Shown: one piece after another, positions 1-9,114 of the stretch
Numbering within the stretch: position 1 is the first letter of the stretch
How the letters are laid out: each line of letters starts with the position of its first letter
Assembly: GCA_002722795.1 (NCBI GenBank)
Contig: PBMY01000021.1
Span: 1-34,534 of the forward strand
Length of the DNA stretch: 34,534 nucleotides
Direction of reading: 5' to 3'
Source: Crocinitomicaceae bacterium
GTDB taxonomy: Bacteria; Bacteroidota; Bacteroidia; Flavobacteriales_D; Sanyastnellaceae
Position numbers and translations under genes: made by a program
Notes under the pieces: model-generated
Database searches by the model: none
What the model saw: only the letters and a program-made list of their open reading frames with translations
Told to the model about the DNA's origin: nothing

Positions 1-2
1 AT

Positions 3-3000
3 ATGTTCCAACAAAAGAACCCCCAGCAAAATTCGAGTGATTTCTCGACTATTACTATTTCGTTATCGTCTCCGGAGACTATTCTTGAGCAATCTTATGG
101 AGAGGTACTCAAGCCAGAAACGATTAACTATAGAACATACAAACCTGAACGCGATGGTTTGTTCTGTGAAAGAATCTTTGGTCCAGTAAAGGATTATGAA
201 TGTCACTGTGGTAAATACAAGCGAATCCGTTACAAAGGTATTGTTTGTGACCGTTGTGGTGTTGAAGTAACTGAGAAGAAAGTGCGTCGTGAGCGTATGG
301 GTCACATCTCATTAGTGGTGCCGGTAGCTCATATTTGGTATTTTAAGAGTCTTCCTAACAAGATTGGTTACCTACTTGGACTTCCTTCTAAGAAGTTAGA
401 CCAAATTATTTACTACGAGCGTTATGTAGTAATTAATCCGGGTGATGCTAAGAATGCTGAAGGAGAACCATTACAAGTAAATGATTTCCTTACAGAGGAT
501 GAGTACTTTGATATACTTGATAGTATGCCAAAGGAAAATCAGTACTTGGATGATAAAGACCCAAATAAATTCCTTGCAAAGATGGGAGCTGAAGCAGTCC
601 ACGATCTTCTTGCAAACCTTGATTTGGACTCTCTTTCATTTACTCTTAGACATAAAGCAGATACTGAAACTTCACAGCAGCGTAAGAGCGAGGCTCTTAA
701 GCGTCTACAAGTTGTGGAGAATATGCGTGAGTCACAGAAACGAATTGAGAATCGTCCTGAGTGGATGATTGTTAAGGTTGTTCCTGTAATTCCACCAGAA
801 CTTCGTCCTCTTGTCCCACTTGATGGAGGAAGATTCGCTACTTCTGACTTAAACGATCTTTACCGTCGAGTTATCATCCGTAACAACCGTCTTAAGAGAT
901 TGGTTGAAATTAAGGCTCCTGATGTGATCCTTAGAAACGAGAAGCGTATGCTTCAAGAGGCGGTTGATAGCCTTTTCGATAATAGCCGTAAATCAAGTGC
1001 TGTTAAGACAGAATCAAATAGACCTCTAAAGTCTTTAAGTGATAGCTTAAAGGGTAAACAAGGTCGTTTCCGTCAAAACCTACTTGGTAAGCGTGTTGAT
1101 TATTCTGCACGATCGGTAATCGTAGTTGGACCAACTCTTAAGATGCATGAGTGTGGTATGCCAAAGCACATGGCTGCTGAGCTATACAAGCCATTTATCA
1201 TCAGAAAAATGTTGGAGAGGGGTATCGTAAAGACTGTAAAGTCTGCTAAAAAGATTATTGATGCTAAGGATCCTGTTGTTTGGGATATCCTAGAAAATGT
1301 AATGAAGGGGCATCCGGTATTATTAAACCGAGCACCAACTCTCCACAGACTAGGTATTCAAGCTTTCCAGCCTAAACTTATCGAGGGTAAAGCGATTCAA
1401 TTACACCCATTAGCATGTACAGCATTTAACGCCGACTTTGATGGTGACCAAATGGCTGTTCACCTTCCACTTGGACACGCTGCTATTTTAGAGGCACAGT
1501 TACTTATGCTTGCTTCACATAATATTCTAAACCCAGCAAATGGAGCTCCAATTACTGTACCATCTCAGGATATGGTATTGGGTCTTTACTACATTACAAA
1601 GGAGCGCAAGTCTTCGAAGGATCTAGTTGTTAAGGGTGAGGGTACTGTGTGTTACTCATCTGAGGAAGTCAGCATTGCTCACCAAGAGGGAAGACTTGAT
1701 CTTCATGCAGCAATTAAGATGCGTTACGAGGATCACGAAGGGAATACTTCAATCATCGACACTACTTGTGGTCGTGTTCTATTTAATGAATACGTGCCAA
1801 AAGAAGTTGGTTACATCAATGAACTTCTAACAAAGAAGAGTCTTAGAGACATTATTGCTAGAGTTCTTGAAATTGTTGGAGTTGCTAGAACTTCTCAATT
1901 CCTTGATGATATTAAAGATCTTGGATTCACAATGGCATTTAAGGGTGGGCTCTCGTTCAACCTAAATGATGTTATTATTCCGCCTGAAAAGGAGACGCTT
2001 GTTCAAAAGGCAACTTCTGAGGTTGCTGAAGTGATGGGTAACTATAACATGGGTTTAATCACTAATAATGAGCGTTACAATCAGATTATTGATATTTGGA
2101 CTCATACAAATTCTCGTCTTACTAATATCCTAATGGATAGACTAGAGACAGATAACCAAGGATTCAACTCGATATACATGATGATGCACTCAGGAGCCCG
2201 AGGTTCTAAAGAGCAGATTCGTCAGTTGAGTGGTATGCGTGGACTTATGGCAAAGCCACAAAAGTCTTCAGCGACTGGTGGTCAGGACATTATTGAGAAT
2301 CCAATTCTTTCAAACTTTAAGGAGGGACTTTCGATTCTAGAGTACTTCATTTCAACTCACGGTGCTCGTAAAGGTCTTGCCGATACAGCACTTAAGACTG
2401 CCGATGCAGGTTACCTTACTCGTCGTCTAGTTGATGTTGCTCAAGATGTAATCATAAAGGAAGAGGATTGTGGTACTCTTAGAGGCATCATGGTTACTCC
2501 ATTGACTAAGAACGATGAGATTATTGAAGGAATTGCTTCTAGAATAGTTGGACGTATTCCAACTATGGATATTGTCAATCCGGAAACAAACGAGATTTTA
2601 GTTTTTGAAAAGCAACTTATTACTCATGAAATTTCAAGAAAAATTGAAAGTTTAGGTATTGATGAGGTAGAAGTTCGTTCACCTCTAACTTGTGAAGCTC
2701 TAACTGGAATTTGTGCTATGTGTTATGGGCTTAATTTATCAACTTCTAGAATGGTTCAAAAGGGGGAGGCAGTTGGTGTAATTGCAGCACAATCTATTGG
2801 TGAGCCAGGTACTCAGCTTACTCTACGTACATTCCACGTTGGCGGTACTGCATCTAAGATTAGTGACGAAAACGAATTGAGAACAAAATTCGATGGTGTT
2901 GCTGAAATAGACGATTTAAGAACAGTAGATAGAAAGAATTCAGAAGGAGAAACTGAAAAAGTAATTGTATCTCGTTCTTCTGAATTTAAAGTAGTTGACC

Positions 3001-4349
3001 CAAAGACTGGTGTAGCTTATTCTACAACTATTCTTCCTTACGGTTCCGTTCTGTTTGTAAAGTCCGGCAGTAAGATTAAGAAGAATACACCTATATGTAA
3101 GTGGGATCCATATAACAGTGCAATTATTAGTGAAGCTGAGGGAACTATAAAGTTTGAGCATGTTGAGGAAGGCCTTACCTACAGAGAGGAACTAGATGAA
3201 CAAACTGGATTCCGTGAACTCGTAATTATAGAGACTAAGGATAAGAAGAAGAACCCTGCTATTCTTGTTGTAGACAAGAAAGGTGTAGTTCTTAAATCAT
3301 ACTCTTTGCCTGTAGGAGCTCATATTAGTGTTAAGGAAGGAGAAAAGTCTACTTTAGGTCAAATCCTTTGTAAAATTCCTCGTGTTGCTGGTAAGTCTGG
3401 TGATATTACGGGTGGTCTTCCGCGTGTGACTGAGCTATTTGAGGCACGTAACCCATCAAACCCTGCAGTTGTTTCTGAAGTTGATGGTATCGTTTCTTAT
3501 GGTAAGATTAAGCGTGGTAACAGAGAGGTTATCGTTGAGTCAAGAGTTGGCGATAAGTACAAGTACTTAGTTCCGCTTTCTAAGCACATCCTTGTACAGG
3601 ATAACGATTTTGTACGTGCTGGAATGCCTTTATCTGACGGCGCGATTACTCCAAAGGATATCCTTGACATCAAAGGACCTACAGCTGTTCAAGAGTACAT
3701 CGTAAATGAAATTCAAGATGTATACCGTCTTCAGGGTGTAAAGATTAACGATAAGCACTTCGAGGTTATCGTACGCCAAATGATGAAGAAGGTTGTAATC
3801 GAGGATTCAGGTGATACTCGTTTCTTAGAAAAGCAAAACGTTGAAAAGTCTGACTTCCTTTCTGAAAACAATAGAATCTTTGGTATGGTTGTTATTCAGA
3901 GCGCAGGAGGATCAGAGGAACTTACAGAAGGTCAAATGATTTCAGCTCGTCGCTTACGTGATGAGAATGGATCATTGAAGCGTCGTGATTTAGAATTAGT
4001 TGAAGCAAGAGATGCGATACCTGCAACTTCTCGCCCACTACTTCAGGGAATCACAAGAGCTTCTCTTCAGACACGTTCATTCGTATCGGCTGCATCATTC
4101 CAGGAGACTACTAAAGTGTTGAACGAAGCTGCTGTAAGCGGTAAGCAAGATCAGCTTTTAGGTCTTAAGGAAAATGTGATTGTTGGTCACCTAATTCCTG
4201 CTGGAACTGGATCAAGAGATTTCCAAGACCTTGTAGTAGGTTCTCAGATTGATTTTGATAATGCTCTTGAGGCTGCTTCAGTTGAAGAAGCTGTAGAAGG
4301 TGAACTTGAGGCAATTGTTACGGAAGATGTTACTTCTGCTGAAGAGTAA
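3..4349 (+). CDS. rpoC: DNA-directed RNA polymerase subunit beta' (RpoC)
   Basis: This is the catalytic beta' subunit of bacterial RNA polymerase, which synthesises RNA in complex with alpha, beta, omega and sigma. The N-terminal zinc-binding site is visible as C67-x-C69 and C82-xx-C85. The absolutely conserved catalytic Mg-binding motif NADFDGD lies at residues 476-482. The second zinc site is visible in the region reading [10 protein letters not shown]. At 1448 residues it is complete and close to the usual bacterial length. The ATG at position 3 fits the family N-terminus, although nothing upstream can be seen, so rpoB is presumably just outside the window. The gene ends at a strong hairpin terminator and faces the convergent gene at 4412-5902. 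Codon use is ordinary for a highly expressed gene. Identification is essentially certain. Confidence 0.99.
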   Translation: MFQQKNPQQNSSDFSTITISLSSPETILEQSYGEVLKPETINYRTYKPERDGLFCERIFGPVKDYECHCGKYKRIRYKGIVCDRCGVEVTEKKVRRERMGHISLVVPVAHIWYFKSLPNKIGYLLGLPSKKLDQIIYYERYVVINPGDAKNAEGEPLQVNDFLTEDEYFDILDSMPKENQYLDDKDPNKFLAKMGAEAVHDLLANLDLDSLSFTLRHKADTETSQQRKSEALKRLQVVENMRESQKRIENRPEWMIVKVVPVIPPELRPLVPLDGGRFATSDLNDLYRRVIIRNNRLKRLVEIKAPDVILRNEKRMLQEAVDSLFDNSRKSSAVKTESNRPLKSLSDSLKGKQGRFRQNLLGKRVDYSARSVIVVGPTLKMHECGMPKHMAAELYKPFIIRKMLERGIVKTVKSAKKIIDAKDPVVWDILENVMKGHPVLLNRAPTLHRLGIQAFQPKLIEGKAIQLHPLACTAFNADFDGDQMAVHLPLGHAAILEAQLLMLASHNILNPANGAPITVPSQDMVLGLYYITKERKSSKDLVVKGEGTVCYSSEEVSIAHQEGRLDLHAAIKMRYEDHEGNTSIIDTTCGRVLFNEYVPKEVGYINELLTKKSLRDIIARVLEIVGVARTSQFLDDIKDLGFTMAFKGGLSFNLNDVIIPPEKETLVQKATSEVAEVMGNYNMGLITNNERYNQIIDIWTHTNSRLTNILMDRLETDNQGFNSIYMMMHSGARGSKEQIRQLSGMRGLMAKPQKSSATGGQDIIENPILSNFKEGLSILEYFISTHGARKGLADTALKTADAGYLTRRLVDVAQDVIIKEEDCGTLRGIMVTPLTKNDEIIEGIASRIVGRIPTMDIVNPETNEILVFEKQLITHEISRKIESLGIDEVEVRSPLTCEALTGICAMCYGLNLSTSRMVQKGEAVGVIAAQSIGEPGTQLTLRTFHVGGTASKISDENELRTKFDGVAEIDDLRTVDRKNSEGETEKVIVSRSSEFKVVDPKTGVAYSTTILPYGSVLFVKSGSKIKKNTPICKWDPYNSAIISEAEGTIKFEHVEEGLTYREELDEQTGFRELVIIETKDKKKNPAILVVDKKGVVLKSYSLPVGAHISVKEGEKSTLGQILCKIPRVAGKSGDITGGLPRVTELFEARNPSNPAVVSEVDGIVSYGKIKRGNREVIVESRVGDKYKYLVPLSKHILVQDNDFVRAGMPLSDGAITPKDILDIKGPTAVQEYIVNEIQDVYRLQGVKINDKHFEVIVRQMMKKVVIEDSGDTRFLEKQNVEKSDFLSENNRIFGMVVIQSAGGSEELTEGQMISARRLRDENGSLKRRDLELVEARDAIPATSRPLLQGITRASLQTRSFVSAASFQETTKVLNEAAVSGKQDQLLGLKENVIVGHLIPAGTGSRDFQDLVVGSQIDFDNALEAASVEEAVEGELEAIVTEDVTSAEE

Positions 4350-4368
4350 AGACATGACTATAAAGCTG

Positions 4369-4396
4369 AAAAGGGCTTCCATTGGAAGCCCTTTTT
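4369..4396. terminator. Bidirectional intrinsic terminator between rpoC and the convergent gene
   Basis: A perfect 12-bp inverted repeat (AAAAGGGCTTCC at 4369-4380, GGAAGCCCTTTT at 4384-4395) encloses a 3-nt ATT loop. It is followed by T on the plus strand and, read on the minus strand, by TTTT as well. It lies 19 nt after the rpoC stop and 16 nt after the stop of the minus-strand gene, so it can serve both. Confidence 0.93.
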
Positions 4397-4411
4397 AATT
4401 TAGTTATTTTT

Positions 4412-5902
4412 TTAATCCTTAGTTGGTTGCTCTATGGCTCTTGCGGCTGCTAAAGCAGGATCTTCAACATCTTCTTTATCGTTTGGTTTCATACCACAGT
4501 ATCCAAACAGACATTTCTCCTTGATTATTCTGTCAACAAAATCAGGAACCATGTTTTCCCATTCTCCATTGCCAGATTTTATCCTTTTAAAAGCTTCAGT
4601 TGAGAAAATTGAAAGCACATCTTCATCGTAATCTTCAATGTCTACAATTTTCTTATTGAATGACAAGTAATCGTATAGTGCCTTAAGTCTAGGGTGTATA
4701 GGAGTGGAGCTGGTAGTCCAAAGTTCACCGCTTTCGATGTCTCTCCAAGGGTAAAGAAGAATCTTTAGGTCTCTTGAGAATAGAATTCCAAACGCCTCTA
4801 AAATTCCACCGTTAAGATCTCTGTAGTATCTCTCATTGAAGATTTCAGTTAGAGTTAATGCACCCATAATAACACCCATTCTCTTTTTAGTATGCCTTGA
4901 GAAGAATTCTACTAATTTAAAATACTTCTGATAGTTTGAAATGAGTACGGTTTGGCCTATTGAACAAAGAATGTCTGCTCTATCTAAGAAATCCTGTTCA
5001 TCGATGTCGCCTTCACCTTTAAGGTTGTTTAGCGTAATCTCAAATAGAACTTGAATATTGTCTGGATCAACTTTAGGCTCTTCGCGGAACTTTTTAAGCC
5101 CCTTTGCGATCATGTCAATGTTCACTTTTGTAACAGGGCGGAAGCTTCCGCGAATAGCAAGAATATTTTTCTTGTATAGAACGTCTGCTGCTTGTCTATT
5201 TACGCCATCAGGAGTGAAGATTACAGCATCAGTCATTCCAAGTTTTACGAGTTGAAGTGATAGTATACGGTTGTCTACACCCTTAAAAGCAGGTCCGTTC
5301 ATTTGGATCGTATCAATCTCTAGATGGCCCTGTTCAATGTTGTCATAAAGTGACTTTAGTAATTCTTTTGGGTCTTCATTTAAGAAGAAACATCCATAAA
5401 GAATATTTACACCAAGCTTTCCAGTTGTCATCTGTTGTTGTAGGGCATCAGATTCATGTAATCTTGCGTGAAGGAATACTTCTGAAGGAGAAGCTTCAGG
5501 TGAAGTTTGGAATTTTACACCAAACCATCCGTGACCTTGACTAGTTTTAGAGTAGTTGATTGTAGCAACAGTGTTTGCAAATGCAAAAAAATGCTTTGAA
5601 GGGTGTTTGTCTCTCTTAATCCTGTCTTCAACTAGATTGTACTCGTGTAGAAGCATTTTTTTGAGTCTAGATTGACATACGTATCTACCATCCTTCTCAG
5701 TTCCGTATAAAGCGTCAGAAAAATCTTTATCGTAAGCACTAATGGCTTTTGCAATAGTTCCAGAAGCACTTCCAGCACGGAAGAAATGACGTACAACTTC
5801 TTGTCCAGCGCCAATTTCAGCGAAGGTTCCGTAAAGGTTTTCGTTCAGGTTTATCCTGAGTGCCTTTTGCTTTGAAGATAATATGACGCGTTCAGAGTCC
5901 AC
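4412..5902 (-). CDS. Conserved Bacteroidota protein of unknown function, ~496 aa
   Basis: I recognise this as a family widespread in Bacteroidota, from the N-terminal signature YGTFAEIGAGQE followed by a conserved stretch ending in SAYDKDFSDALYG (about residues 24-67). Database names such as nicotinate-nucleotide adenylyltransferase or TonB-dependent receptor circulate for it. I see neither a nucleotidyl-transferase HxGH motif nor a signal peptide, TonB box or beta-barrel pattern here. The protein appears soluble and cytoplasmic, with no membrane segment. Function is unknown. The start is a GTG at 5900-5902; no other start lies between it and the conserved block. A Bacteroidota -7 box reading TACCTTTG (minus strand, 5917 to 5910) ends only 7 nt before the GTG, with a TTTG at 5944-5941, so the mRNA would be almost leaderless. 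It ends at the terminator shared with rpoC. Confidence 0.9.
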   Translation of the reverse strand: MDSERVILSSKQKALRINLNENLYGTFAEIGAGQEVVRHFFRAGSASGTIAKAISAYDKDFSDALYGTEKDGRYVCQSRLKKMLLHEYNLVEDRIKRDKHPSKHFFAFANTVATINYSKTSQGHGWFGVKFQTSPEASPSEVFLHARLHESDALQQQMTTGKLGVNILYGCFFLNEDPKELLKSLYDNIEQGHLEIDTIQMNGPAFKGVDNRILSLQLVKLGMTDAVIFTPDGVNRQAADVLYKKNILAIRGSFRPVTKVNIDMIAKGLKKFREEPKVDPDNIQVLFEITLNNLKGEGDIDEQDFLDRADILCSIGQTVLISNYQKYFKLVEFFSRHTKKRMGVIMGALTLTEIFNERYYRDLNGGILEAFGILFSRDLKILLYPWRDIESGELWTTSSTPIHPRLKALYDYLSFNKKIVDIEDYDEDVLSIFSTEAFKRIKSGNGEWENMVPDFVDRIIKEKCLFGYCGMKPNDKEDVEDPALAAARAIEQPTKD

Positions 5903-5909
5903 GTACTAG

Positions 5910-5928
5910 CAAAGGTAAAATACCTTTG
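5910..5928. promoter_or_regulatory. Palindromic back-to-back promoters (two TAnnTTTG -7 boxes)
   Basis: The 19-nt sequence CAAAGGTAAAATACCTTTG is a perfect palindrome with 8-bp arms and a 3-nt centre. Each arm is a complete Bacteroidota -7 box (TACCTTTG), one facing left into the 4412-5902 gene and one facing right into the metallo-hydrolase operon. For the leftward promoter a TTTG -33 element sits at 5944-5941, 23 nt from the box. I see no -33 element for the rightward one. The palindrome could alternatively be an operator. Confidence 0.65.
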
Positions 5929-5971
5929 TGGAGTGATGAGCAAAAAAATGCACGAATTCGGGGTCCCAAAT

Positions 5972-6736
5972 ATGAAGATTACCTTTTTAGGAACAGGTAC
6001 ATCTCAGGGTGTGCCTGTAATTGGTTGTGAATGTGATGTTTGTAAGTCAGAGGATGATAGAAATTCAAGACTTAGGACATCAATTTTATTGCAAATAGGT
6101 GAGAAATCTATAGTTGTTGATACTGGCCCTGATTTCAGGCAGCAAATGCTAAGAGAGGGTATTAAAGAGTTGGATGCAATAGTGTTTACTCATGAACATA
6201 AGGACCATTTGGCCGGTTTAGATGATATAAGGGCTTATAACTATTGGCAGAAAAGACCGATGGACATTTACGCTAATAATGACGTTGAAAAAGCGATAAG
6301 AAGGGATTTTCATTATTCATTTGACACAAGCGTCCAAGGAGGAGTACCCCTCATGAATATTATCAATATTCACAGAGAATCATTTGAGTTAGGAGGTAAG
6401 ATTTGGACTCCTTTGCCTGTCATGCATGCTGATTTAGAGGTTCTTGGTTTTAGGATTGGCGCTTTTGCATACGTTACTGATGTAAATTTTATATCTGAAG
6501 AAACTTATGAGAAAATTAAAGGGGTAAAAACTTTAGTAATTAGTGCTTTGAGACGATTCAAACATCCATCACATTATTCACTGCCAGAAGTATTAGATGT
6601 TATTGAAAAGATTAGTCCAAATGCTGCATATCTTACACATATGAGTCATTTGATTGGATTGCACGAAGAATTAGAAGAAGAGCTTCCAGCTGGCATATAC
6701 CCTGCATTTGACGGGTTGAAAATTGAGATTAAATGA
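5972..6736 (+). CDS. PhnP-like metallo-beta-lactamase-fold hydrolase
   Basis: This is a metallo-beta-lactamase-fold phosphodiesterase-type hydrolase of the PhnP/RNase Z-like group. The metal-binding signature is H74-x-H76-x-D78-H79. The N-terminal cysteine set GCECDVC (C19, C21, C24) matches the extra structural zinc site of PhnP-like proteins. Later histidines (PVMHAD and the C-terminal THMSH) complete the di-metal site. The substrate is not known; PhnP itself hydrolyses cyclic phosphate esters, but no phosphonate genes are nearby. The reading frame is open back to a GTG at 5933, yet the conserved MKITFLGTGTS start is the ATG at 5972, giving 254 aa and a leader of about 40 nt from the -7 box at 5921-5928. 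Its stop overlaps the next start (ATGA at 6733-6736), so it is the first gene of an operon with the acyltransferase and rarA. Confidence 0.88.
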   Translation: MKITFLGTGTSQGVPVIGCECDVCKSEDDRNSRLRTSILLQIGEKSIVVDTGPDFRQQMLREGIKELDAIVFTHEHKDHLAGLDDIRAYNYWQKRPMDIYANNDVEKAIRRDFHYSFDTSVQGGVPLMNIINIHRESFELGGKIWTPLPVMHADLEVLGFRIGAFAYVTDVNFISEETYEKIKGVKTLVISALRRFKHPSHYSLPEVLDVIEKISPNAAYLTHMSHLIGLHEELEEELPAGIYPAFDGLKIEIK

Positions 6737-7635
6737 TTACATTGGTTTCAAGATTAGCGCTTCTTTTGGCCTATCAATTTAAAATTATGCCTTGGTGGGT
6801 TATCAGATTTGATGCAAAAATCCTTGCTTTTTTTCTAACCTATTTTTTTAGATATAGAAGGGGTGTAATTAGGCAAAACCTAAATCTTGTAGGAGCAACG
6901 AATGTTAGCATATTTGGTATTTATGAAAATCTTTGCTTGCTTGCTTTAGAATCTTTGAAGCTATTTGCTGCAAGTGTCAAAAGTGTTGAGAAAAGGTTGA
7001 AGTATGAAAACTTAGAGCTGCTAGATGAATTATACTCAAAGGGGAAAAATGTAGTTTTTGTTGGTGGTCATATGGCCAATTGGGAATTGTTTTCACTTGA
7101 TCTTCCACAAAAAGTAAAGTATAAGACTTACGCGATTTATAAAAGACTAAATAATCGTGTCTTCGATAAGGCAATCAAAAAATCTAGGGGTAGATCTGGA
7201 ATGGAGATTATTGAGATGAATCAGATAAGAAGGATTGTATCCACTAATAGTAATGATCCTATTCTATGTTCTTTGGTTTTTGACCAGAGCCCTTTTAATT
7301 ATAAAAATGCAAGGTGGACTACTTTTCTTGGAGTAGAAACTCCAGTTTACTCGGGAATGGAAAAGCTTGCACACAAGCTTGATGCTGCCCTAGTTTATTC
7401 AGCAATCACTAGGGATGAGGATGGTAAGTATACCATGAAATTGGAGTTAGTCAGTGAATGTGTATCAGATACAGAAGAAGGTGAGGTGATTGAAAAATGT
7501 TTAGGAATATTAGAGAAGGAAATTATAAAATGCCCTGAAAATTGGCTTTGGACACATAGACGTTGGAAGCACAAAAGACCTTCTGGAGTTGAGCTACAAG
7601 AGAGAAAGATTACTAAGTTTGAAGGTTGGTGTTAG
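6733..7635 (+). CDS. LpxL/HtrB-like lysophospholipid/lipid A acyltransferase
   Basis: Membrane-associated acyltransferase of the LpxL (lauroyl/KDO2-lipid A acyltransferase) family, which transfers a secondary acyl chain onto lipid A or a related lipid at the inner membrane. The catalytic H-x4-E motif is visible in GGHMANWE at about residues 112-119. The C-terminal WLWTHRRWKHKRP is the form typical of Bacteroidota members. The N-terminus (about residues 5-38) is hydrophobic, consistent with a membrane anchor. At 300 aa it is near normal length for the family. It overlaps the upstream gene by ATGA and overlaps the rarA start by about 10 nt, so translational coupling across the three genes is likely. 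The exact acceptor lipid cannot be told from sequence. Confidence 0.9.
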   Translation: MITLVSRLALLLAYQFKIMPWWVIRFDAKILAFFLTYFFRYRRGVIRQNLNLVGATNVSIFGIYENLCLLALESLKLFAASVKSVEKRLKYENLELLDELYSKGKNVVFVGGHMANWELFSLDLPQKVKYKTYAIYKRLNNRVFDKAIKKSRGRSGMEIIEMNQIRRIVSTNSNDPILCSLVFDQSPFNYKNARWTTFLGVETPVYSGMEKLAHKLDAALVYSAITRDEDGKYTMKLELVSECVSDTEEGEVIEKCLGILEKEIIKCPENWLWTHRRWKHKRPSGVELQERKITKFEGWC

Positions 7636-8912
7636 ACGCAGAAAACATACCGTTGGCTGAGAGAATGAGGCCTATAAGTTTTGACTCTTACTTAGGCCAA
7701 ACCCACTTAATAGGCAAGGGGTCTATTCTCAAAAGAGCAGCTGAAAATGCAACATTGCCCTCTATGATTCTTTGGGGTCCTCCAGGTGTAGGGAAGACGA
7801 CTTTGGCCAGAATATTAGCAGAGAAATCAGGTCTTCCATTTCACCAACTTTCAGCAATAAATAGTGGGGTAAAAGACATCCGAGAAGTTATTAACAGGGC
7901 TAAGTCAGGAGGGATGTTCGCTGGAAAGGCCATTCTCTTTATTGATGAGATTCACAGATTTTCAAAATCACAACAGGATTGTCTTTTGGGTGCTGTAGAG
8001 CAGGGATTGGTTTTATTGATTGGAGCTACAACCGAGAATCCCTCTTTTGAAGTAATTCCAGCACTCAGGTCTAGATGCCAGATTTTCGTATTAAATCACC
8101 TTACTCATGATGAAATGATGGAGTTGATTAATACTGCAATTGAGGAGGATAAAATTCTGCAAACTCGAAAAATTGAGGTGGTTGAAACTGAGGCTTTGAT
8201 GCGTGCAAGCGGAGGAGATGCTCGAAGATTGTTGAACATTCTAGAAATGGTAGTTTCTAGCGTTCCAAAAGGAAAAGTCAAGGTCACTAATCACATTGTT
8301 AAGGATATAATTCAAAACACAACAGTATTATACAACAAGGGAGGGGAAGCGCATTACGATATCATTAGCGCTTTTATTAAGAGTATTAGGTCAAGTGACC
8401 CTAATGCTGCGGTTTATTATTTAGCGAGAATGGTAGAAGGAGGGGAGGATCCTAAATTCATAGCTAGAAGGTTATTGATTTCAGCTTCTGAAGATATTGG
8501 AAACGCTAACCCTACGGCATTAGTGATTGCGACTTCTGCATTCCAGGCCGTAGAGAGAATAGGTTGGCCTGAGGCAAGGATAATATTGTCTCAGTGTACT
8601 GTATATTTAGCTACTAGCGCTAAGAGTAACTCGTCTTTTCTTGCAATAAACGACGCGCAAGAACTAGTTCGTGACACAGGAGATTTGCAAGTTCCGCTCC
8701 ACTTAAGAAATGCTCCAACTAGCTTGATGAGCAAGATCGGTTTCGGCGATGGATATCAGTACGATCACAATTCATCTAGAAATTTTAGTTTCCAAGAATG
8801 TATGCCTGAATCTCTCTCAGGAACAAGGCTATACAATCCAGGGGACAACCAACGAGAAACCCAAATGCGTTCTCAACTCCGTGCCCTTTGGAAGCAGAAG
8901 TATGGCTACTAG
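7626..8912 (+). CDS. rarA: Replication-associated recombination protein A, AAA+ ATPase (RarA/MgsA)
   Basis: RarA is an AAA+ ATPase of the clamp-loader/RuvB-like clade that acts at stalled replication forks. Walker A GPPGVGKTT lies at about residues 50-58 and Walker B ILFIDEIHRF at about residues 103-112. The sensor region GATTENPSFEV and the C-terminal tetramerisation part (SSDPNAAVYYLARM, IARRLLISASEDIG) are typical. The N-terminus PLAERMRP is the classical family start. The gene has no ATG near it: TTG at 7626 or GTG at 7629 are the only candidates upstream of the conserved block, both inside the end of the previous gene. Length 428 aa is normal. It is the last gene of the 5972-8912 operon; no strong terminator is visible after it. 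Confidence 0.96.
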   Translation: MVLDAENIPLAERMRPISFDSYLGQTHLIGKGSILKRAAENATLPSMILWGPPGVGKTTLARILAEKSGLPFHQLSAINSGVKDIREVINRAKSGGMFAGKAILFIDEIHRFSKSQQDCLLGAVEQGLVLLIGATTENPSFEVIPALRSRCQIFVLNHLTHDEMMELINTAIEEDKILQTRKIEVVETEALMRASGGDARRLLNILEMVVSSVPKGKVKVTNHIVKDIIQNTTVLYNKGGEAHYDIISAFIKSIRSSDPNAAVYYLARMVEGGEDPKFIARRLLISASEDIGNANPTALVIATSAFQAVERIGWPEARIILSQCTVYLATSAKSNSSFLAINDAQELVRDTGDLQVPLHLRNAPTSLMSKIGFGDGYQYDHNSSRNFSFQECMPESLSGTRLYNPGDNQRETQMRSQLRALWKQKYGY

Positions 8913-9091
8913 CTTATATTTTAATAATTCTGATGATAAACAAAGCTAGAATTAAGAGTGTAATTCATATTATTTTCTGACTATTTATAATTTCATTGAA
9001 AAAGACTCATGTAAACGTCTTTATAAATACTATTCAAATGACTTAATAATCTCACTCGTTTATCAAAATATTATAGTGAGAAGTAGTTAAT

Positions 9092-9099
9092 TAGCTTTG
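9092..9099 (+). promoter_or_regulatory. -7 box TAGCTTTG upstream of the COG0523 GTPase gene
   Basis: TAGCTTTG matches the Bacteroidota -7 consensus TAnnTTTG. It lies 15 nt before the ATG at 9115 and contains the TTG at 9097, which argues against that TTG as the start codon. No TTTG element is seen at the expected upstream distance. The 8913-9091 spacer otherwise shows nothing I can name. Confidence 0.5.
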
Positions 9100-9114
9100 T
9101 GTAAAAAAACTTTT

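Noticed and set aside
8908-8951. CTAGCT/AGCTAG inverted repeat after rarA as a terminator
   Set aside because: Short stem, long loop and no T run.
9097-9114. TTG start adding six residues to the COG0523 GTPase
   Set aside because: The TTG is part of the -7 promoter box TAGCTTTG and the extra residues precede a normal family start at ATG 9115.
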